Position numbers and translations under genes: made by a program. Below the pieces are notes generated by a model, which saw only the letters and a program-made list of their open reading frames with translations, was not told the DNA's origin and ran no database searches. A stretch of DNA of 64,000 bases. Origin: Terebella lapidaria (lineage: Eukaryota > Annelida > Polychaeta > Terebellida > Terebellidae). Shown piece after piece: positions 27,148-39,338 of the stretch (position 1 is its first letter; the number at the start of each line of letters is the position of its first letter). Location of the stretch: positions 27,336,481 through 27,400,480 of the forward strand of contig OX424561.1 in NCBI GenBank assembly GCA_949152475.1, in the 5' to 3' direction.

Positions 27148-28610
27148 ATGAAGTCAAAGAAAACTCTGGTAAGCACATTGAAGACATACAATTTATTTTT
27201 TCAAAACACTTTCAACACAAATAGTGTTTTGCAATAAAATGAACAAATTATTGGCCTCGATTTTATAGACGCTGGTTACAATTAATGTCTTTTCTTTTTT
27301 AGTTCCTCTACTGCTTCGGATTAGTCATATGGATCGGCATACTTTCGACGAGTTATAACATAGCGCCTTTTGGTCGTCAGCCAATGGTTCAAAGTGATCA
27401 ATGGGTGGTAGCTGCTGCTAAGCCAACCGACTTATTCATTTATAGTGGCTATCTTGATTCAAGAACACGCAATGCCAACGCGGGAACGGCGTCTGTCCGA
27501 CTGATCAGCGTTGCTAGGCAGGTACGTGTGGAAAGAACGCGTATTTGGTGTCACGTGATGTGCGACGGGATTTCACTTGGCGAGAGTACACTTGCGTTTG
27601 GTTTTCCCGCAGGATTCGGTTTTGATTTAAACGGCACCATCTATAAGGAGTATGTTTTCACATGCAATATTTCAGAAGACGCATATACGAGTTGTTCTGC
27701 TGTTAAAGTGGCACTCGAAGTGGAAGACATGGATCACGCGCTTCCACTAAACTTCGTTGATGCTACGAGGCCTTCTCTGAAGAAACCGAATGAACGCGAA
27801 AGGCTGCACGTATGCGTGCCAGCGTCATTCGGGAATGTTCCTCCTTCACGTCTGGCGGAATGGCTCGAATACCTTCGGATAGTAGGGGTTAACAAGGTGA
27901 CGATATACAACCACAGCTTGACGGGAGAAAGCACCAAATTGTTGCAAGTCTATGCTGGTACTGGATTCGTTGAGCTGCTAGAGGCAAAACGGCTGCCTGC
28001 TTCTCTTGAAGATGACTACAATTTACCGGTCGGTCTCTTCTGGTCAGCTACAATTAACGATTGCATGTACCGGAACATGTACGCTTCCGAGTGGATCTCC
28101 ATTCTCGATTTAGACGAGATACTAGTTCCCAGATGGCACGTTGATCTTCCGGAGCTTATCTCGAATCTCACCAACGAACACCAGGCGCACATCACGGAGT
28201 TTATATTCCGCAATGCATACTTCTTCACTGACATCCTCCAGGCGACAAGTTCCGGTGAAGACGCAGAAAACGTGACGTATTTCCGCTTCCGTATGCGACT
28301 TCCAGTAAGCCCCATGGGGTTCTCGGTGAAGACAATTGTAAATCAGCGCTCTTGTATCGTCATGCATCACCACTACTGCTGGTTCCACGCGGACAGCGTG
28401 ACGTCACACGTCCTTGACGTGCCGTGGACACATGGACTACTATATCATTACAAACATTGCCATTTCGACGCTTACCTGAAGGCAAACGAACAGTCAATAT
28501 GCGAAGAGGTCCGGAACAATCCAGACAAGCACACAGTACAGGATGATACTATGCTTAAGTACAGATCCATAATGCAATCTCGGCTGAGGATCACCACAGA
28601 CATTCAGTGA
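27148..28610 (+). CDS. Family 92 glycosyltransferase (DUF23-like), type II membrane protein
   Basis: Two exons, 27148-27168 and 27303-28610. The first encodes only MKSKKTL before a GTAAGC donor; the acceptor follows a T-rich tract. The joined frame has 442 residues. Residues 8-26 (FLYCFGLVIWIGIL...) form a signal anchor after a basic start, typical of Golgi transferases. The GT92 domain spans about residues 175-415: LHVCVPASFG, LAEWLEYLRIVGVNKVTIYN, then the metal-binding ILDLDEILVPR (D276, D278, E279), EFIFRNAYFF, and a late histidine-rich HHHYCWFH. GT92 members in worms and plants are galactosyltransferases; donor and acceptor cannot be told here. The ATG at 27384 is internal and would lose the anchor. 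Confidence 0.88.
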
Positions 28611-30577
28611 TCATTAACGCAGGTGTGTTATAGGCAATGAAAAAAAATACTGCAGTGAATGGTACTCAATGGACACAATCGATTTGAAGCAATGAACACT
28701 TTTAGAATTGACTAAATTTATTCATTCCACAGTAGAAGCTCGATTTTGTCTACATGATGAGAAATCCCGCATAATATAGTATGACTGAAGCGATCGTCGG
28801 TGTATATATATACATGTACTACCAAGTGAATAAATAGCCCAACATTTCCTTGAGTGATAATGGAAAATCATACTTTAGCATCTAGTGTACCATGAATTGG
28901 CATGATTCGCCTAAAATAAAAGGGCACTATACTGATCCACTGATTCATTTGATGATTGGGCAATTATTAGGCCTATAAAAATATCAAGCCATAACCACCG
29001 TTGGGAGTAATTTGTCCGAGTCCTGAAATGACTACGACTTCCTATTTATTGGAACCGTGCAGTGGTGTTAAAAGAAATGACCACAATTTGAAAGTGAAAT
29101 CACTGAAGATATATTTACTCAATCTGTCCTGGAGAACCGAGTAAAATCGGGATTGATTGAAAATGGAGAAACCCCCCCAAAATTAATGTGAGTATCAACA
29201 TATTACCACTTAAGACATCACAAGTCTGAAGGTTACCACCAGTGATACCGGCAGAGTGATAGGAATGTAAGTATCAATCTATTACTACCGACCCAACAAG
29301 ATTTTGATCATAACAGAATAAAACCTAAAACACAAACTTTGTTGTTTGTTGGGGAATCTTCGAGGGCATGGGGACTACTTTCCATACGCTGTAATGTGTG
29401 CAAGATAATATGCACTAAATGCACCGTCCCTTCATTCAAGATTTATTTGTTTGAGGGCAAATGGACAAAAACAAAAAGGAAACACTCAGAGAATCTTGTG
29501 TCCCCTAGTATGAAAATGAGGTTCCTGTTTGCCACCAGGATCGCCACCATGTAATTCGGGTATAGATAAACCATAGAAACAGTCTACTGTGCCATTTAAT
29601 ACAAAAACGTAATAATGTTGCATTAGAATTTTGTCATGTTCGTCTCTGCATAATGCAGTCAATGGACATGACGTTTTTTGTACTTTTTAGGCACAATAGA
29701 CTGTTTCAGAGCCCCAAAGGCACATGGCATTAGCAGGTACCCCATTATCAACGTTTGAGATAAAACTGTATATTTCTTTCAATTTTGAAACAGAGAACCC
29801 CACGTCTTCAAGCAATGTCTGATTTTCATCCAAAATGAAACGCTTTTAGCCTTCAACTACGAGAATTACCCACACCCCAAAGCTGAAAAAGTGCATATTA
29901 TGTTCGTGTTGCAATTAGTTGTAGTTACAAAGTATTGTGACTGTCTAGTAAATATTTCCTCAGAGTGGCTCATTTGGAACTACGCTCGGTCAGGACGTTT
30001 CAAGGGTAATGTAGTATTGTTATTAGCCGACTAATCACGCAAAAAGTAATCATAATCTTCAATCTAGGTCTTGAGTTCATCAATATACTGACAGCTTGAT
30101 GCGTAGATACTCGACTCGTGATATCTAGCCTGCCCATTAATCTTGATGTACGGGTCATTATAACCACAGTAATCCCGATCACCATAAAAAGTTATTTCCA
30201 ATAACCCATTAACGACCGAATTCTTCCCAGGGTAATTCTGCTGGAATACCAGCGTCAATAGCGTCAATGTCTATACTTCGCTATGATTTTCATCAGTTAC
30301 GAAGACTGCTTCTGTCAAATGATTTGACTCGACATCACGACTATGCTTGGATGTGTTACGGTGGTCAGGGTTCCAGCAGTAATTGTGGTTATCATTAATA
30401 TGGTTCAAGATGAAATCATGAGCTATTAACGTCTGTCCGATGATCTTCAAATGCTAAAGATTATCAACACATAGATGGCAAAATCTGCCTGTTTATTAAC
30501 TACGAACATAGTTTAGGTTGTCTAATTCCGAAATGTGTATTCGTGCCGAACCATTGCTAGAATTTGACGTTTAAAAA
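28611..30577. other. Non-coding spacer before gene B
   Basis: About 2 kb with no credible gene. Fragments of the dispersed repeat appear on the minus strand near 29.19 and 29.26-29.32 kb. It includes the 3' flank of the GT92 gene and the upstream region of Fuseless-like gene B. Confidence 0.4.
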
Positions 30578-33500
30578 ATGGCAAAGAAAGTATGTGACGA
30601 TGATACCTCTTACTGGATTGCCGATACATTTGTATCTGCTTTTCTGTTATATCCTGCAATGGTGTTCTATTGGCGGGGTATATGGGATTTGGTTGGTGTA
30701 TACATATTTCCAGAGGATGAGCTCAAAAACTGCTGGACTATATTCGGCATGGGTTGTGGTACGATTCTCGGATACATTTTTCACCCTCTCGTGGAAAATG
30801 CCTTGCAATTTAAAGGCAAAAAGACGAAGTTCGTACTTACAAGGGTGTACATGGCTGTGTACGCGGTGATGCCGATGGCGTACTGGCGAGGAGTTTGGAC
30901 GCTTGCCGAGTATTATTTGCTGGAGTACGGCTGGAAGGTAGCGTTGGGAAACTATTTTATCATCGAAGTTCTTCTACATTCATTCCGAGTGAGGCAGACG
31001 GCCATTTTCCCGCCAATGTTCGTTCCATTGGATACGAGACCGGACGTTCTGACACCTGGCACGAGGTTCAAGGTCAAGGTGGGCGTGGTGATCATTGAGT
31101 AATCATGCTGTTTACATTGCAGCTCATTTGTTCCTTTCTTCCAAGCTCAGTTTCAAGCAATCATATTAATTCCATGTATGCCTACTGTACATAATGTACG
31201 CCGACGAATGTGGAACCTAACTCGCAAAATCGTATGTTATAAATAAATTGTGGGCTAGATGTAGGAATCGAAAAATTTTGTACACATATCAGACGTTTAC
31301 GGTGGCTTCTACAGTATCTGCCAACATTTTGAATTTTGCTCCCAAGCAAAGATTCAAAGAAGAAATTAAAAATAGGGTCAATTTCAATGCGTCTGAACAA
31401 TTCTTGCTGCATCTTAAACTATTCTCGATGTGCCTAAAATCATGTTCGATTCGACTAAAATATTTTCGATGCGTCTAAAACTAATTTAAATGCGTCTAAA
31501 ACGTCTTCGATGCACCTAAAAAAATTCGATGCGTCTGAAACTATTCTCGAAGCGTCTAAAACATTTTCGATGCATCTATTCTTGATGCGTTTAAAACTAT
31601 TCCAGATGGGTCTAAACCATTTTCGATGGCTCTAAAATATGTTCAATGCCTCTGAAATATTTTCAATGCGTCTAAAACTATTTTAGATGTGTCTAAAAAC
31701 ATTTTGAATGCGTCTGAAACATTTCCGACGTATGCAAATCGAAAATGCTTCATGTTTAATTGCATCTAATACTTAGTAATTTCCGAGGCATAAACATCAG
31801 AACTGTTTCATACGCATCGCAAAGGATTTTCTATGCACCGAAAATATTTTGGACTCATCGAAAATATTTTAGATGCATAGAAAATGTTTAGATGCATTGG
31901 AAATGTTTTAGACATGTCGAAAAAATTTTTGATGTGTCTGAAATGTTTATGATGCATCGGAATTGTTTTCGACACGTCTGAAATGTTCATGACATGTCTG
32001 AAATGTTTATGACGGGTCCGAATTGTTTTTCGACGCGTTTGAAATGTTAATGACGCGTCGGAAATGTTTTCGACATGTCTAGAATGTTTATGACACATCG
32101 GAATTGTTTTCGATGCGTCGGAAATGATTATGACGCGTGGGAAATGTTTTCGATGCGTCTGAAATGTCAATGACGCATCTGAATTGTTTTCGAAGCGTCG
32201 GAATTGTTTATGACGCGTCGGAAATGTATTCCTATTTTTAGGTTACCGGACCTATGGTTTTGGACCTATGGTTGGACCATTTCCAAGGTCACAGGACAAA
32301 ATGGCTGATATCTCGCTTATTATCAACTTTACAGCTTAGGAATCAATTGTGAACATATAGGAAATGATATATGCTGAATATTCTCGTGATCTTGAATTTG
32401 ACCTTTGACTTCATTTTCAAGGTCACAGGACAAAATGGCCAATATTTTGCTTATTATCGACTTTACAGCTTAGGCATCAATTGTGAACATATAGGAAATG
32501 ATATATGTTGAATATTCTAGTGACCTTGAATTTGACTATTGACCTCATTTTCAAGGTCATCAGGACAAAATGGCTAATATCTTTAACAATTATGGACTTT
32601 TGTCGAGGTCAATATGTTTGTTTGCAGACCTGGAAATTCCATTATTGGCCGAGGCGAAGCCGAGGTCAATATGAGGAACTTACAGGTCTGCAAACAAACA
32701 TATTGACCGAGACATAAAGTTCATAATTGTTTTATTATATATTTTTCATTTTGTGTAGAATTTTTGTGTGTCTTGCAATATCAGATCTTCCAAACGTCTT
32801 GACAAATTGATTGCTTTGTCAACATCAGGACTTCCCTTTCTATCGCAAACTCGATGACTGATACACACAATTTACTTGCGATTTATTTAATTATATTCCG
32901 GTAACGAAAGCCAGTCATTTGCGTCAAAATCGTGCCTCTTCGCTGCCAAATTCTTCTCAAATACACGCACACATACCTCGGTCTGTAATTTCGTGTTAGT
33001 ACTGTGTGCGTTATCGAAAATATTTGTAATCTTTTGATCCCTCACAGAGTGGAACCTTCCATTTGCATTTTCATCCTCCTGCATGATTGCCGCTTGCAGT
33101 TATGACTGAAAAGTCGTATGCACGAGGCCGCGTGTGAATCAAATTACCTAGACCTACTTTCGCGCGTTCTGATTGGTGAAAATGACAATTTGACGTCATA
33201 ACAAATCAATACGGCAAATTACGGACTGATCAATATGGATCCAAATGGAAAGAATGTGGTTTTGCGCTGAATATCGTCGTTTGTTGTTTTGATTTCGGAA
33301 CCTATTCATGTAGTATTTTATATCTTTTATATAATAATGCTTATTATTGACTTTACAGCTTAGGAATCAATTGTGAACATATAGGAAATGATATATTCTG
33401 AATATTCTCATGACCTTGAATTTGACCCTTGACCTAAATTTCAAGGTCAGTCATTTTCTTTTCGAGGTCAGAATACAAAATGGCTTATATCTCGCTTATT

Positions 33501-36464
33501 ATCGAATTTACAGCTTAGGAGTCCATAATCATATAGGAAATTATGTATGCTGAATATTTTGGTGATCTAGAATTTGACCTTTGATCCCATTTTCAATGTC
33601 AGAGAACAAAATGGCTAATATGTCGCTTATTATCAACTTTACAGCTTAGAAATCAATTGCGAATAAAGAGGAAATGATATATGCTGAATATTTTCATGAC
33701 CTTGAACTTGAACTTTGACCTCATTTTCAAGGTCACATCACAGAATGGCTAATATCTCACCTATTATCGACTTTACAGCTTAGGAATTTATTGTGGACAT
33801 GCTAGAAGTGATATATTTGTTGAAAAGTTCATGGCCTTGAATTTATCAGTGACTTTATTTTCAACGTCACTGAACAAAGGCTAATATCTAAAATGTATAT
33901 TGTACGGTAACCTTTCTTAGCCCTTGGGCTAATTTTTAAAATTAAAAATAGGGTCAATTTCAACGCTAAAATAAAAATATTTTCTAAAATATTTTCGATG
34001 CGTCTAAAACTATTCTCGATGTGTCTAAAACATATCCGATTCGACTAAAATATTTTCGATGCACTAAAACTATTTTAAATGCGTCTAAACATTTTCGATG
34101 CATCTAAAATATTTTCGATCCGTGTGAAACTATTCTTGATGCGTCTAAAACATTTTCAATGTATCTAAATTATTTTATATGCGTCTAAAACTATTTTAGA
34201 TGCGTCTAAAACATTTTCGATGCCTCTAAAATATTTTCCATGCCTCTAAAATATTTTCAATGCGTCTAAAACTATTTTAGATGTGTCTAAACCCATTCCA
34301 AATGCATCTGAAACATTTCCGACGTATGCAAATCGTAATTACTTCATGTTTAAGATGCATCAAATAATTGCCGAGGCATAAACATCAGAACTGTTTCATA
34401 CGCATCTCAACGTATTTTCTATGCATCAAAAATATATTAGATGCATCGAAAATATTTTACATGCATAGAAAATATTTTAGATGCATTAGGAATGTTTTAT
34501 GCATGTTTAGATGCATTAGGAACGCGTCTGAAATGTTTATGGCGAGTCGGAAATGTTTTCGACGCGTCTGAAATGTTTATGACGTATCGAAATTGTTTTC
34601 GACACGTCTGAAATGTTTATGACACGTCTGAAATGTTTATGACGCACCGAGGATAATGTTTCAAATGTAGCTACGTAAGACGCACCTAACTGCTTCCTTT
34701 GTTCAATCAGCCAGGAATCTCCTGGAAGTATGCTCTCGATTCGCTCTTTAGTCATTTCTTCGCGCTGACTCTGACTATCTGGCTGTGGCAATCGGCCTGG
34801 GAATGTGTGAACATTGCTATGTCTGCCCTCGACTACACCCTTACCAACTACATCTGCCTCGGGGTCGGTTATTTCGCGGTCTTTGTCGTCCTCTTTATGG
34901 ACCCAATCTTCTTGAGGGCTGCCCGGGCTATTGCCAAGAAGCATGCAGGTAGGGGTCTCGATGCCGCATTTATGTTGTTAGTTTCAGAGATACTTCGAGC
35001 AAAACGAACAATGAACATTGTTGACAAGGAAGCTAGCTCCAAGCTATTATTAATCGTTAATCAAACTATCATTTATCAGCGATCTTATTGTGTGTTTTCG
35101 ATTCAATAATTTGAACTTTCAATCGAATGAAACGGATGCACATGGTGCATTGCACAACAAATTGTTTAAATAATGGTATCCGTGAACGAAAATCATGCCA
35201 TTTGCTCTCCACCACTAGACTCCACGCCTGGGCGTCGGTTCCTGGCGCTACTGGCCTGGGAGGACTTTGTGATCTTGGTGGCGTTCTGGTCGCACCTGTT
35301 CCTCTGGCGAGGCTGCTGGAACCTCAACGCCGAATTTATCATCGCCGACCCGGAGCTCGGCGGCTGGGTCAACAACCTCGTGGGCACGGCCGCCTTCCTC
35401 ATCTTCCAGGCACGGAACACCCCCTTCCTTCCCCGCACACTCCCACCCACATTGGTGTACAAGATAGGCGTTCATGATAGGAGAAATTATGATATTAGAT
35501 GTTTTGGTTACAATATAAGCGAGTTCGATCCCTTGCCTCGGCAGTATAATGTGAGGTGGTATGACCAAAAATGACCACCCTTACGCCAGGATCGGCGCCA
35601 ATAAGAGATGTTAATAGAAGCTCGATCATGCTTGTTCGTTTATTGTTGTAAAATAAGTGGAGGTCATTCGAAAATTTGAAATGAATGACTTCTGGAATAG
35701 AAACCAGCCAAACACATAGAAACATCCATGTCAGGGACCACACCGGGGTCGACAATCAGCGGATTGAAAACATTTAGAGTCTGGGACTTAGACTAATTAG
35801 TGTGCTAATGTACACATATTACACCGCTGACAGGTTTACAGTTACGTTGGATACTGTGGCTGTGCCGTAGACGGTTGGCTGGACGGTACTCAGGACAGGG
35901 TGTTCCAAACTCACTACACCAAGGCGGTAGTGGAGTACTTTACAAGGCACAGGGTACGAGATCTCAGTAATAGTCGGTTTCGTCGAATACTATGAAACAC
36001 ATTTGATTTAGCGTTTGTTTATACTGTACCTATATGTATCATTGAATGGATAGTGAAAGTTGCCTACGATGTTCGCATTGATACTCCTATTTGTTATGAT
36101 AGTAATATGGACCTTGCTACAAAATGATATAACATTGACGCTGTGTATCGTACATTTATGAGAAATACATCTGCTTAAATATGATTGTTGATAAGTTTCA
36201 AGCGTTGTTTTATATCGTGATTCACAGAGATCAGATATCGTCGGGAAAGAAAATGGCACAGACGGCAAAGAGAACCCAGGCTATACGGGCACAAAATCAG
36301 GAGTTCATACCATCAGCTATGACAAGGTCAGCGCCTTGGAATCACGTCTTTGGCCGTCGTTAACTTATGAACATTCGATATCCAGAGGTGATTCCGCGGT
36401 AGGATTTGACAACATTGGCTTCGAATTGAATGGCGACGTCGACAATTTTGATCTGACGAACTGA
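30578..36464 (+). CDS. Fuseless-like multi-pass membrane protein, gene B
   Basis: Five exons: 30578-31078, 34711-34948, 35219-35409, 35834-35953, 36228-36464, giving 428 residues. Exon 1 has YWRGIWDLVGVYIFP and AYWRGVWTL; exon 2 has PGISWKYALDSLF; exon 3 has LALLAWEDF and LWRGCWNLNAEF; exon 4 has YVGYCGCAVDGWLDGT and QTHYT. All three WRGxWxL motifs are intact. Exon 5 encodes a hydrophilic tail ending GDVDNFDLTN. Exon order and the first and last junctions match gene A, but introns 2 and 3 are at different positions. The exon 3 donor is CAG/GCACGG, a GC-AG intron, inferred from alignment to gene A and from frame continuity. Intron 1 (3.6 kb) is filled with repeat elements. Confidence 0.82.
31363..32239. 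repeat. Array of GATGCGTCTAAAA-type repeats, inverted halves, copy 1
   Basis: The left half repeats a ~21-bp unit containing GATGCGTCTAAAA; the right half repeats its inverse (GACGCGTCTGAAATG types). The centre carries GACGTATGCAAATCG and CATAAACATCAGAACTG. The segment is therefore a long imperfect hairpin. A second copy lies at 33.93-34.66 kb. Both are in intron 1 of gene B. Confidence 0.75.
32588..32732. repeat. Hairpin with ~45-bp arms
   Basis: GAGGTCAATATGTTTGTTTG on the left is matched by its inverse, CAAACAAACATATTGACC, on the right, with arms extending outward to AATTATGGACTTT and AAAGTTCATAATT. The loop holds GGCCGAGGCGAAGCCGAGG. It probably marks the end of a nested MITE. Confidence 0.65.
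32887..33084 (-). pseudogene. Short ORF inside the nested element, possible tyrosine-recombinase-like remnant
   Basis: A 65-residue frame within the insertion. NAHSTNTKLQTEVCVRVFEK loosely resembles the segment before the core-binding region of Crypton-derived (ZMYM/QRICH1-type) tyrosine recombinases. No catalytic domain follows. It could equally be chance. The identification is weak. Confidence 0.2.
33930..34665. repeat. Array of GATGCGTCTAAAA-type repeats, copy 2
   Basis: A second copy of the array at 31.36-32.24 kb. It shares the AAAATAGGGTCAATTTCAA entry, the central GACGTATGCAAATCG and CATAAACATCAGAACTG, and the switch from one orientation of the unit to the other. It ends just before the acceptor of gene B exon 2 (34711). 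Confidence 0.7.
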
Positions 36465-38498
36465 AATGATATATTAGTGTTAATACCGTTTATCCATGTT
36501 AAGCAATGATCGACATTAAATGGCTTGACCAGGCACATTCAATGAATAGTATCCACTAGCAAACGATCATGCAAACTTGAATTGTATAATGATATGTATC
36601 CACAAAATGTACATGTGTTTTTTTTCACTCCAGAAGACTCTTGAGAAAATATGACATGTAGATGCTTTACGAAAAATAACCCCAAAACAAAATATTTTTA
36701 TAGAATGTTTCGTCAATTGTCAGACAGTCAGTCCTAGTATGTGAATCCAATATACTGGAGTCCTCATTGCAGTTATTATGCATGAGAACTATAACGTTCA
36801 TGCATACTCCCAAGATCAACCAGATCTTACCCTTCTGAGGTCAGTGCAACCCATTATCTCAATGATCTTATCGTACGCAGCAATATTAGGTGAATACTGA
36901 AGGATGATGATATGTAGGACTCATTGAGAAGTGATAAACATACGAGTGTCCTAGTACGTACATGATGTTATTTTGTTTTGATGATTAAGTGGAAAATACG
37001 ACGTGGTCTATCAGTATTCATATGTAATGAGAGTTATTCATGATAAAAGGTTCGAGACCCATAAAATATGTCTCCATTAAATTATAACCATAATTTTGTA
37101 TTTTGTATAATATCTGAGCTTTTTTAATAGTGATGGTACTTACTATTACACCATTATACCTGTCTAGTAAAAAACAATATTCAATGTCATTGCTACCTGC
37201 ATGCAATACACATTGATACAAGTGTCCAATTACCACCAATACAACAGGAGTTTGATGATGACAATACAAAAATAGACGCACTCCCGTCGAACCCTATCAT
37301 TTACACGCTGGGAAAGGCGATCTCCAGAATCTGAGGTTGAACGCCGGAATTGGAGGTTGAACGCCCGAATCAGAGGAAATCACGAAAAGAAACAAAACAT
37401 TGTGAGGGAAAAGCACATAGAAACGTCCCATTGAATGGGCCTATCTCGCCTCGCGCATGCGCAGTCCGTGTTTCCGATCGTTGTAACTGATTGGCCCAGC
37501 GCCATCGGTATCGTGCTAGTCCATTTCTCATGACCTATGAACTTTGACCAAGATATGCGCAGCGGATATTTTGGAACGAGGTAATCTCTCACACATGCGC
37601 AGTTACCACAGCTGAAAAGCCGAGGAAATTCTACGAACGCAGGTATGAATTTTACGAAAATCCGCCCGAAATAACTGGAGTTATAAGTCAAATCAAATTG
37701 AACAACATGTCGTAGGAAGTATGGATGAAATCTGCCTAGGTTTTGAAAACTGACAATGTAGTTATCTCCTGAATTTTTGCACGGAAAGTCATGATTTATT
37801 TGGGTACAACAAAACGTGAAGAATTTTTTGGTGTATCTTTTACCTTGGGCCGAACGGTACGTGCGCGGGCCGATTGAAAAGAACATATTTTTCATCATAA
37901 GGCCAAACGAATAAGGAGACTTGCATGTTTGTGTAACATGCAAAAAATAACTTTAGCATCCACTTAATTCGGTTTATACAGCTGTTTTAGCAGTTTATTG
38001 GTGAGATACATATATTTGTGAGAGGATGAGTGCTGGCATGGTGCAAGATCAAACTAGCTTTATCTGGACAAATGTTATTCTGCCAGATTTTTAAATAGAT
38101 ATTTCAATTCAGATATGACTTGTATTTTCATTGTACATTTAGTGGGAACCATTGGAACATGGGCAAAGTTTGAATTTAATTTGATACAGTGAATATGTGG
38201 GCAATACAGTGAATTTGGTTTGAATGTATTTAAATTTGGAAATCACTGAACATGTATATTTTAATGTATTTGATTTTCAAACTCAAATTATCGGTAGATC
38301 TATTAAGATGATAAAATTGGTAGTAACTGGTAATAACTATGACAATTTTACTTCGTAATTAGAGCAGCATTCCCAGCATGCAGCAAGATATTGTTGAGCC
38401 TTGGGGGTTCCAATTCTTTTCCTGTAGCGCGGTATAGGTATAGCATTGTTGATATGCATAATTGTTTCCGTGAAATATGGTGTATATGGTCAATGGAA
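36465..38498. other. Spacer between gene B and the RAG locus
   Basis: No gene recognised. It contains a minus-oriented dispersed-repeat copy (about 37.19-37.27 kb) and, at 37.40-37.44 kb, a segment with an inverted partner beyond RAG2L (46.95-47.00 kb). GCGCATGCGCAG near 37.45 kb resembles an NRF-1-type promoter site. Confidence 0.4.
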
Positions 38499-38715
38499 AA
38501 TACTGTAAAGCCTTTGATTTTGTAAAGACAGTTAATTTCACGGATTTCTCATTCCTACTCATTTGCGGACATTTAATTTGGTGAAATGGGCGTCTACAAC
38601 AAATAATGCCAATATAACGCAATGTAATTGACATAGTTTCGCGGACATTAACTTTTGCGAGTTTTTCTCAATAGCGAAATTCAATGTCCGCGAAATATCA
38701 AGGGCTGTATAATAG
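38499..38715. repeat. Small inverted-repeat element (MITE-like)
   Basis: The left end (ACTGTAAAGCCTTTGATTTT) and the inverted right end (ATACAGCCCTTGATATTT) are similar. The interior is AT-rich with TTTCGCGGACATTAA-type motifs in both orientations. It lies upstream of the RAG1L exons. Confidence 0.4.
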
Positions 38716-38903
38716 TAATAGAGTGCAGGCTTCAGCTTAAAATGGTCCAGGCTTTGGAAGGAGGATCATAAAAATACTACTATTAAAGTAAAAAGAGGTA
38801 AAAATGTGAAAGGAGAAATATAAGAACCAAATTCATATATGCACATGTAGGCTATATCTTTAACATAACATAAATCAAATTTGCTACTTCTCAGCAAAAG
38901 ATC

Positions 38904-39338
38904 ATGGCCGAATTCCTGAGAAGGTGTTCGGCAAGGGCTGGGAAGAGAATTTTGATGCCCAAGTCACAAGCACAGTCCATGACAAGTGTGCAGGAAATAG
39001 AGAACCTGTACTTTGTTCTCCGAGAGAGAGTCATGAGCCCTCAGCCTGAGGTCGCCCCCGATCCCCCTTTGTCTGACAAAGCCAAGGACCAGGCAGTGAT
39101 TCTCCTGAAACAAGTTTATGTCCTCTTGCGACTGTCTGATCCCCACCATTACGATTTTGTAAAAAAATTGAAGGACATTATTCAGGATGAATTGTGCGCA
39201 CAGCGCAAGTTGGATATCTCAGTCATTTTTGACAGAATTTTCTGGGAGCTTAGAGATCCGGCCCTTCACATTCCTGAACCGTATTGGTTGCTGGACGGGC
39301 TTTTGATGGAATCAGAGTTCAATCCAGTTCGTTCTTAG
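38904..39338 (+). CDS. Unrecognised 144-residue ORF upstream of RAG1L
   Basis: A complete frame with a favourable start context (A at -3, G at +4). It is basic at the N-terminus (MAEFLRRCSARAGKRILMPK), followed by a mostly helical, mixed-charge stretch with a Pro-rich linker (PQPEVAPDPPLSDK), then LLKQVYVLLRLSDPHHYDFV and a C-terminal WELRDPALHIPEPYWLLDGL. No signal peptide, membrane segment or zinc motif. I do not recognise the family. It has the same orientation as RAG1L and ends about 940 bases before the RAG1L start. It could be a separate small gene, a third gene of the RAG element, or a fortuitous frame. A T-rich tract plus CAG just upstream also allows it to be a downstream exon. Confidence 0.45.
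   Translation: MAEFLRRCSARAGKRILMPKSQAQSMTSVQEIENLYFVLRERVMSPQPEVAPDPPLSDKAKDQAVILLKQVYVLLRLSDPHHYDFVKKLKDIIQDELCAQRKLDISVIFDRIFWELRDPALHIPEPYWLLDGLLMESEFNPVRS

Larger units (their letters stand above)
32240..33913. mobile_element. Non-autonomous transposon with AGGTTACCG ends
   Basis: Begins AGGTTACCGGAC and ends with GTACGGTAACCT, inverted termini matching at 11 of 12 positions. The interior has copies of a ~142-bp unit (CTTATTATCGACTTTACAGC, then CTTGAATTTGACCTTTGACC), interrupted by another inverted-repeat insertion at 32.59-33.24 kb. It lies between two copies of the GATGCGTC array, as if inserted into or carried by a duplication. Related elements occupy 50.3-51.6 and 52.56-55.72 kb. 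Confidence 0.65.

Noticed and set aside
34537..34944. 135-codon minus-strand frame
   Set aside because: Antisense to exon 2 of gene B, and part of it lies in the GATGCGTC array.
37050..37070. tRNA B-box-like GGTTCGAGACC
   Set aside because: The flanking bases do not pair as a T-stem, and no acceptor or D-arm pairing was found.
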